A DNA stretch of 64,000 nucleotides, from contig NZ_FONG01000012.1 of NCBI RefSeq assembly GCF_900112845.1, positions 1-64,000 of the forward strand. The letters run 5' to 3'. This document shows, in pieces, positions 1 through 7,316 of the stretch. Position 1 is the stretch's first letter; every line of letters starts with the position of its first letter. Below the pieces are notes generated by a model, which made no database searches, had not been told where the DNA came from, and worked only from the letters and a program-made list of their open reading frames with translations. The stretch comes from Actinacidiphila alni (GTDB lineage Bacteria; Actinomycetota; Actinomycetes; Streptomycetales; Streptomycetaceae). The position numbers and the translations under genes were made by a program.

Positions 1-1500
1 GCCCGCGACTCCGCCGCACAAGTCGTCAAACCCGCCAACGACGCCATCGAACTCGGCTCCCCCTACACCGAGACCGACGCCTCGGCAGGTCTGGCCGTCC
101 TGACCGGACAGTCCTCCAAGACCCTCGCCGAACAACAGGCCGCCCTCGGCCAGGCCAAGGCCGACCAGGCCGCCAAAGCCTCCGCCCAGGCCGCCGCCCT
201 CGCAGCCGCAGCCGACGCCGACGCCAAGGCCGCCGCCACCGCGGCAGCCGACGCCGCCGCCTCCGCCGCCAAAGCCCTGATCTCCCTCAACAAGGCCAGA
301 GCCTCCGCAGCCGAAGCGGCCACCGCCGCCAAAGCCGCCGTCACCGCAGAACAGCACACCGTCACCTACAACCAGCAGGCCACCGACGACGCGGCAGCCG
401 CCGCCGGCGCCTCCACCACCGCCGCCGGCTACGCCACCGACGCCCGCGCCTCCGCCGACGCCGCAGAACAGGACGCCGCCACCGCCCGCAACGCCGCCAG
501 CGCCGCCGAAACCGACGCCGCCACCGCCCGCGGCCTCGCCGACCAAGCCGAAGCCGACGCCACCACCGCCGAACAAGCCGCCGCCAACGCCCAACAAGCC
601 GCAAAAGACGCCCAAGACGCGGCGGCCGACGCTGAGGAAGAAAAGGACAACAAGCGGCAATCTGACCAGCTGAGCAGCGGCGTCACCAACGGTTCTAGCG
701 GAATTTACCTCAGCTACGACCTTGACGACACGATGAGCTCAGACGGTTTCTGTTCAGGCACCCACACTGGTGATGGCATTGGTTGTGAATACACGGTCAA
801 GCACCATGTCACCGGCACAATTATGTATTTCGTCGCCTTCTGCCCCGTCCCTGACACGCTAGTCGCAGAGTGCATCGGCGATCTCGATTTCCGGTATCTG
901 ACAATGGCGACAGTCGACATCACGCACGAGCAGAAAGAGCATGTCGATGGCCTCGAGCTGACCGAGTCTGTCCTGATCGCAATCAAAGATGCGATGCTGG
1001 GACACATTGTCGGATGCGCGCAGTCACCGAGCCTCGGCGACTGCGCCTGGGCCGCCCTGGACATCTCACCAGTACTGCTTGGGACGATTTCCAAGATCGT
1101 CGAGTCGATGCGAGCGGCGGTCGCTGCCGGCGAGTCGTTGGATGCGCTCCAAGCGGCAATGGAGGCTCAGGGCGTCGGCCGGGGCGTAGCCTCCGGAATC
1201 GCTGACGGCGCCAAGGTGTCGGAGATCGTCGCCGAGGAAATGGGCAAGGTCAAGGAAATCGCCACGGCGCGCGGGACGACGCTCAGCGCGATGGGCAAGG
1301 ATCTGTGGGGCATGAAGGACGGCAGCCTCGCCCTGCGCACCGCGGAGCACGTCGCCAAGGTGAAGGAGCTCCGCTACACCAAGGACGAGATCCAGAAGAT
1401 CTACGCCGCCTACAAGCGGGTCGACGAGGTCAGTCCGACCAACCCCAGTGCCAACCAGCGCTGGCAGCTCATGCAGTACATCCTCGACAACTGGGGCTGA
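1..1500 (+). CDS. C-terminal part of an Ala-rich polymorphic-toxin-like protein (partial at window edge)
   Basis: The reading frame is open from base 1 to the TGA at 1498-1500, giving 499 residues; the N-terminus lies outside the window. Residues 1 to about 220 are an Ala/Asp/Glu-rich heptad-like helical stretch of the kind found in large Streptomyces surface proteins. Residues about 235-350 form a Cys-containing domain with CSGT, FCPV, GCAQ and DCAW segments. A hydrophobic ALDISPVLLG segment follows, then a helical linker, and then a terminal module of about 95 residues ending QYILDNWG. This layout of long delivery stalk, pre-toxin domain and short C-terminal module is typical of polymorphic toxins. 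I do not recognise the terminal module and see no catalytic motif of a known toxin. The next gene overlaps its stop codon, as immunity genes often do. Toxin activity is inference. Confidence 0.7.
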   Translation, partial: ARDSAAQVVKPANDAIELGSPYTETDASAGLAVLTGQSSKTLAEQQAALGQAKADQAAKASAQAAALAAAADADAKAAATAAADAAASAAKALISLNKARASAAEAATAAKAAVTAEQHTVTYNQQATDDAAAAAGASTTAAGYATDARASADAAEQDAATARNAASAAETDAATARGLADQAEADATTAEQAAANAQQAAKDAQDAAADAEEEKDNKRQSDQLSSGVTNGSSGIYLSYDLDDTMSSDGFCSGTHTGDGIGCEYTVKHHVTGTIMYFVAFCPVPDTLVAECIGDLDFRYLTMATVDITHEQKEHVDGLELTESVLIAIKDAMLGHIVGCAQSPSLGDCAWAALDISPVLLGTISKIVESMRAAVAAGESLDALQAAMEAQGVGRGVASGIADGAKVSEIVAEEMGKVKEIATARGTTLSAMGKDLWGMKDGSLALRTAEHVAKVKELRYTKDEIQKIYAAYKRVDEVSPTNPSANQRWQLMQYILDNWG

Positions 1501-1742
1501 TGATGAGATTCCGAGTCCAGGCCGGCGCCGACGCGCCGACCACCGTCGTGTTCGAGCCGTGGGGCGAGGAGCATGTGCTCGCGCCCGGCGACCACCTGGA
1601 GATCGTCTTCCCCTCGGGAGTGGATGACGACGAGATCACCATGGGCGTGGAGTACGCGGCCGGCAGCGTGATCCTGCACCAAGAGGTCATCGCGACAGTG
1701 CGCGTCTGGGATTCTGCAGGGAGGGAAATCAACCTGGTCTGA
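1500..1742 (+). CDS. Small beta-rich protein, candidate immunity protein
   Basis: This 80-residue protein starts at ATG 1500, which overlaps the TGA of the upstream gene (TGATG), so the two are translationally coupled. A second ATG follows immediately at 1503. The sequence is acidic and predicted mostly beta, with a FEPWGEEHVLAPGDHLEI motif region and a VRVWDSAGREI end. It has no signal peptide or membrane segment, so it should be cytoplasmic. Position, size and coupling to a toxin-like C-terminus suggest an immunity protein. The family is not recognised, and a general beta-sandwich protein of unrelated role is possible. A terminator hairpin follows at 1760-1802. Confidence 0.7.
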   Translation: MMRFRVQAGADAPTTVVFEPWGEEHVLAPGDHLEIVFPSGVDDDEITMGVEYAAGSVILHQEVIATVRVWDSAGREINLV

Positions 1743-1759
1743 TTCCCTGGGCAGCTCAC

Positions 1760-1802
1760 AGCCCCGGTGCGTGGTGCTCAACAGGCGCCACCCACCGGGG
1801 CT
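1760..1802 (+). terminator. Terminator hairpin after the toxin/immunity pair
   Basis: AGCCCCGGTG at 1760-1769 pairs perfectly with CACCGGGGCT at 1793-1802. An inner stem GTGGTGC/GCGCCAC (one wobble) lies at 1771-1777 and 1785-1791, and TTGTT follows. It closes the two-gene unit. Confidence 0.75.
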
Positions 1803-1899
1803 TGTTCACCGGGCCTTCAAGACTCCGGACCAGGACGCCCAGCGTCATATGCGGTGTCGGGCCGTGCTCCGACCTCAGTCGCACGACCACCCAGCGGCA

Positions 1900-2091
1900 T
1901 CACGGCGCCCCGTTCATCGCACCCCATTCCGCCGCCTCCACGCCCGCCACGAAGTGGTCGAACTCCCCCGCGCGGACGCCCTTCACGAACGCCTCCCATT
2001 TGGCGGGGGTGGTCACGGCCACGATGTCCGGCTGTTCGGTCTCGCGGATGTGAATCATCCCGTCGTCGCCGACGGTCGCTTCGAGGGCCAC
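1900..2091 (-). CDS. DUF397 domain protein, orphan
   Basis: This 63-residue protein starts at GTG 2091, chosen because GGAAGG sits about 7 bases upstream. The segment IHIRETEQPD...PAKWEAFVKGVRAGEFD matches the DUF397 core, in which a W.AF..GV..GEFD end is typical. DUF397 proteins are small streptomycete proteins usually encoded beside an XRE-family regulator and thought to act with it. Here the neighbours are the toxin-like gene and icmA, and no XRE gene lies within reach. It may be an orphan left by rearrangement. Its molecular role is not known. Confidence 0.75.
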   Translation of the reverse strand: MALEATVGDDGMIHIRETEQPDIVAVTTPAKWEAFVKGVRAGEFDHFVAGVEAAEWGAMNGAP

Positions 2092-2200
2092 GAACGTCCT
2101 TCCCTGGAAAGGGTGGGTGAGTGCGAGGCCTTGAGGCTACCCAGCGGACGGCCTGCTCAAGGGGCCGTGGCGGGCAGCGGACTACCCGAAGGACTACAGG

Positions 2201-3901
2201 TCAGAAGCGGGCGGGTTCGGTGTAGGTGCCCCATTCGGCGCGCAGGGCGTCGCAGATCTCGCCGAGGGTCGCCTCGGCGCGGACCGCGTCGAGCATCGGG
2301 GGGATCATGTTGGTGCCGCCGCGGGCGGCGGCGAGCATGGCGTCCAGGGCGGCGCGGACGGCCGCGTCGTCACGGGTGGTGCGGCGGGCGGCGAGGTCGC
2401 GGACCTGCTCGCGCTCGACCTCGTGGCTGACCCGGAGGATCTCCAGGTCGCCGGTGACCGAGCCGTGGTGGACGTTGACGCCGACGACCTTCTTGTCACC
2501 CTTCTCCAGGGCGCGCTGGTACTGGAAGGCGGACTCGGCGATCTCGCCGGTGAAGTAGCCGTCCTCGATGCCCCGCAGGATGCCGGAGGTGATCGGGCCG
2601 ATCGGGTGTTCCCCGCTGGGTACGGCCTTGGCGCCGAGCGCCCGGATCCGGTCGAAGATCTTCTCGGCGTCCGCCTCGATCCGGTCGGTGAGCGCCTCGA
2701 CGTACCAGGAACCGCCCAGCGGGTCGGCGACATTGGCGACGCCGGTCTCCTCCATCAGCACCTGCTGGGTGCGCAGCGCGATCTCCGCGGCCTGCTCGCT
2801 GGGCAGCGCCAGCGTCTCGTCGAGGGCGTTGGTGTGCAGCGAGTTGGTGCCGCCGAGCACCGCGGACAGCGCCTCGACGGCGGTGCGCACCACGTTGTTG
2901 TACGGCTGCTGCGCGGTCAGCGACACCCCGGCGGTCTGGGTGTGGAAGCGCAGCCACTGCGCCTTGTCGGACGTGGCGCCGTACTCGTCCCGCATCCAGC
3001 GGGCCCAGATCCGGCGCGCGGCACGGAATTTGGCGATCTCCTCGAAGAAGTCCAGGTGCGCGTCGAAGAAGAAGGACAGGCCGGGCGCGAAGGTGTTGAC
3101 GTCCAGGCCGCGCGACAGGCCCAGTTCCACGTAGCCGAAGCCGTCGGCGAGGGTGTACGCCAGCTCCTGCGCGGCCGTCGCCCCGGCCTCGCGGATGTGG
3201 TAGCCGGACACCGACAGCGGCTTGTACGCCGGGATCGAGGCGGCGCAGTGCTCCATCAGGTCGCCGATCAGCCGCAGGTGCGGGGCGGGCTCGAAGAGCC
3301 ACTCCTTCTGGGCGATGTACTCCTTGAAGATGTCCGTCTGGAGCGTGCCGTTGAGCACCGCCGGGTCGACGCCCTGCCGCTCGGCGGCGACCAGGTACAT
3401 GCAGAAGACGGGGACGGCGGGCCCCGAGATGGTCATCGAGGTGGTGACGTCGCCGAGCGGGATGTCCTTGAACAGGACCTCCATGTCGGCGGCCGTGTCG
3501 ATGGCGACACCGCAGTGCCCGACCTCGCCGAGCGAGCGCGGGTCGTCGGAGTCGCGGCCCATCAGCGTCGGCATGTCGAAGGCGACCGACAGACCGCCGC
3601 CGCCCGCGGCCAGGATCATCTTGTAGCGCTCGTTGGTCTGCTGCGCGTTGCCGAAGCCGGCGAACTGCCGGATCGTCCACGTACGGCCGCGGTAGCCGGT
3701 GGGGTGCAGGCCGCGGGTGAACGGGTACTCGCCGGGCCAGCCGATCCGCTCGAACCCGGGGACGTCCACGCCGGCCGGCGGGCCGTACACCGGCTCCACG
3801 GGGTCGCCCGAGAGCGTGCTGAAGTCGGCCTCCCGCGTGCGGGCCGAGTCGTACCGTGCCTGCCAGCGCTGGCGGCCTTGCTCGATGCCTTGGGAGTCCA
3901 T
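2201..3901 (-). CDS. icmA: Isobutyryl-CoA mutase large subunit
   Basis: This 566-residue protein is the substrate-binding chain of adenosylcobalamin-dependent isobutyryl-CoA mutase, which interconverts isobutyryl-CoA and n-butyryl-CoA and feeds valine-derived and fatty acid units into polyketide precursors. It matches the known Streptomyces IcmA in length and almost throughout. Phe80 (in TIRQF) and Gln198 (in YIAQKE) are the residues that distinguish isobutyryl-CoA from methylmalonyl-CoA mutases, which have Tyr and Arg there. The small B12-binding chain IcmB is not in this window. The start is ATG 3901 with GAAGG just upstream. A 24-bp palindrome at 3910-3933 sits directly before the gene. 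MeaB, epimerase and a cobalamin adenosyltransferase are encoded nearby. Confidence 0.95.
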   Translation of the reverse strand: MDSQGIEQGRQRWQARYDSARTREADFSTLSGDPVEPVYGPPAGVDVPGFERIGWPGEYPFTRGLHPTGYRGRTWTIRQFAGFGNAQQTNERYKMILAAGGGGLSVAFDMPTLMGRDSDDPRSLGEVGHCGVAIDTAADMEVLFKDIPLGDVTTSMTISGPAVPVFCMYLVAAERQGVDPAVLNGTLQTDIFKEYIAQKEWLFEPAPHLRLIGDLMEHCAASIPAYKPLSVSGYHIREAGATAAQELAYTLADGFGYVELGLSRGLDVNTFAPGLSFFFDAHLDFFEEIAKFRAARRIWARWMRDEYGATSDKAQWLRFHTQTAGVSLTAQQPYNNVVRTAVEALSAVLGGTNSLHTNALDETLALPSEQAAEIALRTQQVLMEETGVANVADPLGGSWYVEALTDRIEADAEKIFDRIRALGAKAVPSGEHPIGPITSGILRGIEDGYFTGEIAESAFQYQRALEKGDKKVVGVNVHHGSVTGDLEILRVSHEVEREQVRDLAARRTTRDDAAVRAALDAMLAAARGGTNMIPPMLDAVRAEATLGEICDALRAEWGTYTEPARF

Positions 3902-3909
3902 ACCTTCGA

Positions 3910-3933
3910 ATTTACTAGGACGTCCTAGTAAAT
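3910..3933. promoter_or_regulatory. Perfect 24-bp palindrome, probable operator of icmA
   Basis: ATTTACTAGGAC is followed directly by its exact reverse complement, with no spacer. The site lies 9 bases upstream of the icmA start codon and overlaps the leader or core promoter. Its symmetry and AT-rich ends suit a TetR- or MarR-type dimer. The MarR gene at 4472-4981 is a nearby candidate regulator; the pairing is not shown by the sequence. Confidence 0.75.
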
Positions 3934-4035
3934 GTCGATGGGAACACGGCCCACCGGGTGGTGAGCCGTGTCTCAGATCACGTACGGCGCCTACGGACAG
4001 CGGCCGGGATCCGGCGTCGGGCGCCGCGGGACGCC

Positions 4036-4377
4036 TCAGGCGTTGACGGGCTCGGACTTCTCCGGGTGGACCACCTTCGGCGCCAGCTCGCGCGTGACGC
4101 GGCGCTCCACGAAGAACGCGGCGGTCGGGACGGTGCCGGCCAGCAGCACCCAGGCCATCCGGCCGAGCGGCCACTTCGCCTTGTTGCACAGGTCGAAGGC
4201 GAAGATCAGGTAGACGACGTACAGCCAGCCGTGGGCGAAGCCGACGGCGGTGGTGAAGGTGCCCGCGCCATTGATGTCGAGGACATATTTGGCGATGACG
4301 CCGAGGGTGAGCGCGATCAGCAGCACGCCCGTCACATAGGCCATCACCCGGTAGCGGGTCAGCACGCTGGATTTCAT
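4036..4377 (-). CDS. DUF3817 family small membrane protein
   Basis: This 113-residue protein has three predicted membrane segments (about residues 11-30, 43-63 and 72-90). It carries the GFAHGWLYVVYLIFAFDL and KAKWPLGRM signatures of DUF3817, a family of unknown function widespread in actinobacteria. The start is ATG 4377. TACGCT lies exactly 7 bases upstream and there is no Shine-Dalgarno sequence, so the transcript is probably leaderless. A second member of the same family is at 8645-8995. It lies between icmA and a MarR gene on the same strand. Confidence 0.85.
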   Translation of the reverse strand: MKSSVLTRYRVMAYVTGVLLIALTLGVIAKYVLDINGAGTFTTAVGFAHGWLYVVYLIFAFDLCNKAKWPLGRMAWVLLAGTVPTAAFFVERRVTRELAPKVVHPEKSEPVNA

Positions 4378-4384
4378 GGCATCG

Positions 4385-4390
4385 AGCGTA
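4385..4390 (-). promoter_or_regulatory. -10 element of a leaderless promoter (DUF3817 gene)
   Basis: TACGCT on the minus strand is separated by 7 bases from ATG 4377, placing the transcription start at or next to the start codon. No convincing -35 element is visible. Confidence 0.5.
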
Positions 4391-4471
4391 GCCGCCGCGA
4401 AATGCCGGGCTCATCCGGGTACCGCCAAGGCCCGGGCCCGGGCCGGACGGCCAGGTCAGCCCTCGTCCGGA

Positions 4472-4981
4472 TCAGACCTCGTCGAAGTCGCCCGCGGCTA
4501 TCCGCAGCGGCCGCAGCAGCGCGAAGATCTCCGCGCACTCCTCGTCGTCGTAGACGCCGAGGCCGAAGTCCATGGCGACCAGGTCGCGGGTGGCGGCCTC
4601 GACGATCTCGCGGCCCTTGTCGGTGATGGTGGCCAGGGTGCCGCGGCCGTCGTTGGGGTTGGGGCGCTTGGCGACCAGGCCGGCCGCGACCAGCCGGTCC
4701 ACGGTGTTGGTGACGGACGTCGGGTGCACCATCAGCCGCTCGCCGATCTTGGACATCGGCAGCTCGCCCGCCTTGGAGAAGGTGAGCAGCACCAGCGCCT
4801 CGTACCGCGCGAAGGTGAGCCCGTACGGCCGGACCACCGCGTCGACCTGGCCGAGCAGGATCTGCTGGGCGCGCATGATCGAGGTGATCGCCCCCATCGA
4901 CGGGACGCCGCCCCAGTGCCGGGTCCACAGTTCGTCGGCGCGGGCGATGGGGTCGAAGGGCAGGCTCAGGGGCTTGGACAC
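4472..4981 (-). CDS. MarR family transcriptional regulator
   Basis: This 169-residue protein has the MarR winged-helix core. FARYEALVLLTFSKAGELPMSKIGERL leads into the recognition region MVHPTSVTNTVDRLVAAGLV, followed by the wing KRPNPNDGRGTLATITDKG. It would bind DNA as a dimer and respond to a small ligand. It has the same orientation as the DUF3817 and icmA genes downstream. The palindrome in front of icmA is a possible target, by inference only. The start is GTG 4981, supported by TAGGCT 7 bases upstream, which implies a leaderless transcript. Confidence 0.9.
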   Translation of the reverse strand: MSKPLSLPFDPIARADELWTRHWGGVPSMGAITSIMRAQQILLGQVDAVVRPYGLTFARYEALVLLTFSKAGELPMSKIGERLMVHPTSVTNTVDRLVAAGLVAKRPNPNDGRGTLATITDKGREIVEAATRDLVAMDFGLGVYDDEECAEIFALLRPLRIAAGDFDEV

Positions 4982-4988
4982 GCGGCTG

Positions 4989-4994
4989 AGCCTA
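4989..4994 (-). promoter_or_regulatory. -10 element of a leaderless promoter (MarR gene)
   Basis: TAGGCT on the minus strand is followed after 7 bases by GTG 4981. No ribosome binding site is present in between. Confidence 0.5.
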
Positions 4995-5027
4995 CCCGTC
5001 GGTCACATAGCGGGCACAAGTGTCTCG

Positions 5028-5375
5028 TCAGGCGAGAGCGCTCAGCGCGCGCCACGCCTGCGTGCTCGGATTCCACTCGCCGTATCCGTTGCCCTTGTCG
5101 ACGGTGGCCCGGGTGGAGCCGGAGGTGATGACGAGGTCGCCGCGGACCGACGGGTCGAAGAACCACTTGGCGTCCGCGGTGTGCATGCCGATGCAGCCGT
5201 GGCTGCCGTTCCGCACGCCCATCATCGCGTCGTTCCAGGGCGCGGCATGGGTGTACGTGCCGGAGGTGGTGATGTTGACGGCGTACTTCACGTCCTTGTC
5301 GTAGAAGTCCGCCGAGTCCTCGGAGGTGGCGATGTCGACCGACGAGGACGTCATCCGGACCGTGGACTGCTTGCC
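5028..5375 (-). pseudogene. L,D-transpeptidase, C-terminal remnant
   Basis: The frame encodes the end of a YkuD-type L,D-transpeptidase, an enzyme that makes 3-3 peptidoglycan cross-links outside the membrane. The catalytic signature is intact: YTHAAPW and SHGCIGMH contain the His and the nucleophilic Cys. Full-length streptomycete enzymes are around 400 residues with a lipoprotein or signal sequence and Ig-like domains. Here only about 115 residues remain. Homology runs out near GKQSTVRM at about 5375, with no signal peptide upstream. From there the opposite strand carries a FemX-like remnant. An internal ATG at 5354 could give a 108-residue protein, but it would not be exported. Confidence 0.75.
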
Positions 5376-5404
5376 GAGGTGGGGAAGGCGGGCTTGCCGC
5401 CGGG

Positions 5405-5896
5405 GCGGAGCTGCCCCCGCCCTTGCCGGCGGCGCCCGCGCCGGACGGGCCCGCCTTCGACCTCGGACGCCCGCTCGGCTACTACCAGCGGCAGTACGCG
5501 GCGCTCAACGCCGAACGGCCGGGCCGTATGCGGCTGTACACCGCGCGGTACGAGGGCGAGCTGCTGGCCGCGCACACCTTGCTGGCGGCGCCGGACGGCG
5601 GCCGGGTCTGGTACCAGACGGGCGCGTCGGCGGACCACCGGCGCGAGGTGCGGCCGAGCAACGCGCTGCAGTGGCGGATGATGTGCGACGCGCTGGCGGC
5701 GGGCGCGGGCGTCTACGACATGCGCGGGGTGCCGGACGGGCTCGACCCGGACGGGCACGGCTACGGGCTGCTGCGCTGGAAGACGGGGACCGGCGGGGAG
5801 GCGGTGGAGACCGTCGGCGAGTGGGAGCTGCCGCTCCAGGGCACCGTCAACAAGACGCTGCACCGGGCGATGCACGCGTATCTCACGCGGCGCTGA
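5405..5896 (+). pseudogene. FemX/FemAB-like aminoacyltransferase, C-terminal remnant
   Basis: The last 157 or so residues match the C-terminal GNAT half of the FemABX family, which adds the interpeptide-bridge amino acid to lipid II. Visible segments are RPLGYYQRQYAALNAE, RMRLYTARYEGELLAAHTLL, RREVRPSNALQWRMM, YDMRGVPDGLD and GYGLLRWKTGTGGE. Family members are about 350-400 residues, so the first domain is missing. The frame stays open upstream but loses similarity at about 5405, close to where the divergent L,D-transpeptidase is also cut. A TTG at 5423 is the first plausible start, but no ribosome binding site precedes it. Probably inactive. Confidence 0.7.
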
Positions 5897-5935
5897 CCCT
5901 GCTGCGTGCCGCCTCGTACGGGCGGCCCCGGGACC

Positions 5936-7246
5936 TTACGTGGCCGGGCTCACCGAGCCGCCGACCGGGCGGCTGCGCCGCACCGAGCGCAGCACCGGGA
6001 TCACGCTGAGCGTGCCGAGGATGCCGGCGCCCGCGATCACCGCGTACGGCGGCACCCATTCGGCGACCGCGCCGCCGACGGTCATGCCGACGCCTTGCAG
6101 CGTCATGATCCCGGCGCCCAGCAGGGACATGGCCCGGCCGCGCATGTCGGCGGGCACGTCGTGCACGAACCATTTGTCGATGCCGAGCGCGTAGGCGGTG
6201 CTCACCCCGGTGAGCAGCAGCAGCACGATCGCCAGCGGCAGCGGCGGGTGCGCCACGAAACAGATGAAGGGCAGCATCGACACCCCGGCGAGCGGGATGG
6301 CGATGCGTTCGCGGGCGGCCGGGCTGAGCAGGGTGCCGGCGACCACCTCGCCGACGACGGTGCCCGCGGGCATCGCGGCCAGCAGGATGCCGAAGCCCGC
6401 GGAGCCGGCGCCGGCCGCGTCCGCGTAGGGCGCCGCGACGCCCTCGGCGACGACGCAGAACATCGGCGGCACCCACCACATCAGCATCAGCGAGCGGATC
6501 CGCGGGTCGCGGAAGAGCCGCCCGGCCGAGCCGATCGAGTCGCGCATCATGGCGCCGGTGCCGGTGACCCGGGCGGGCCGGTCGCGGGTGCCGAAGCGCA
6601 GCAGCAGCGCGGAGCTGACGAAGGTGCCGATGGTGACCAGCAGCGCGGTGCGCGGCGACAGCCACACCAGCACCAGGCCGCCCACGCCGTAGCCGATGAT
6701 CTGCGAGCTCTGGCCGACGATCCGCACCAGGGAACGGCCGAGCACGAACACGTCGCCGGTGAGGATGTCGGCCAGGCTCGCCGCCCGCGTACCGGTGAAC
6801 AGCGGGGTGATCATCGAGACGGACACGCGTAGCACGAAGAGAACGGCGAGCGGTGTGGCGGGCACCGCCATCACCGCGACGAAGGCCGCGCACAGCAGGT
6901 CGCAGGCGACCAGGACGCGGCGGGTGGGGAAACGGTCGGCGATGCCGGACAGCAGGATGCCGCTGAGCGCGTAGGGCAGGAAGCCGAGGGCGAAGATCAG
7001 CGCGGTGAGGATCGCGGAGCCGGTCTGCCGGAAGACGAGGACGGCGAGCGAGACCTCGGCGAAGACGCTGCCGAGGACGGACAGGATGTGCGCGGCGAAG
7101 ATCGGCCGGAATTCCCGGACGGCGAAAACGGCACCGTAACCGGTGGGGGCGCCGTTGCCGTTCCCCTTGGTGGTGGGAGCGGGCTGCGAACCGGCCGGCG
7201 TTGGCGTGCGTCCGCCTGGTGGGGGGTGCTCGCTGTCCGTTGTCAT
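5936..7246 (-). CDS. MFS transporter (DHA3-like)
   Basis: This 436-residue protein has a Gly/Asn/Thr-rich cytoplasmic N-terminus of about 45 residues and then about 12 hydrophobic segments. It contains the GIADRFPTRRVLVACD loop typical of the MFS motif between helices 2 and 3. It probably exports a small molecule by proton antiport. Start ATG 7246 (TTDSEHPPP) was preferred over an upstream extension because AGGGTGA precedes it. It is transcribed divergently from a DUF5937/ArsR-type regulator, a common arrangement for a regulator controlling its own exporter. The substrate cannot be told from sequence. Confidence 0.88.
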   Translation of the reverse strand: MTTDSEHPPPGGRTPTPAGSQPAPTTKGNGNGAPTGYGAVFAVREFRPIFAAHILSVLGSVFAEVSLAVLVFRQTGSAILTALIFALGFLPYALSGILLSGIADRFPTRRVLVACDLLCAAFVAVMAVPATPLAVLFVLRVSVSMITPLFTGTRAASLADILTGDVFVLGRSLVRIVGQSSQIIGYGVGGLVLVWLSPRTALLVTIGTFVSSALLLRFGTRDRPARVTGTGAMMRDSIGSAGRLFRDPRIRSLMLMWWVPPMFCVVAEGVAAPYADAAGAGSAGFGILLAAMPAGTVVGEVVAGTLLSPAARERIAIPLAGVSMLPFICFVAHPPLPLAIVLLLLTGVSTAYALGIDKWFVHDVPADMRGRAMSLLGAGIMTLQGVGMTVGGAVAEWVPPYAVIAGAGILGTLSVIPVLRSVRRSRPVGGSVSPAT

Positions 7247-7268
7247 GACATCACCCTGGTGGCATGAG

Positions 7269-7302
7269 CACTGCATATCGTAGTGTTTCGGTCTGAGCCG
7301 AA
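7269..7302. promoter_or_regulatory. Two inverted repeats in the MFS/regulator divergent promoter
   Basis: CACT (7269-7272) and AGTG (7282-7285) flank 9 bases in an imperfect 17-bp palindrome. TTCGG (7287-7291) and CCGAA (7298-7302) flank 6 bases. Both lie in the 70-base gap between the two divergent starts and are candidate operators for the ArsR-like regulator. Confidence 0.4.
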
Positions 7303-7316
7303 TCTTGGGGGTCGTG

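Noticed and set aside
1767..2430. Plus-strand frames across the DUF397 gene and the end of icmA
   Set aside because: Arg/Pro-rich antisense translations with no family similarity; the minus-strand genes explain the codon bias.
4036..4414. Joining the DUF3817 region and icmA into one 737-residue protein
   Set aside because: The upstream part is an out-of-frame translation of the DUF3817 gene. IcmA starts at 3901 with a ribosome binding site and the expected length of 566 residues.
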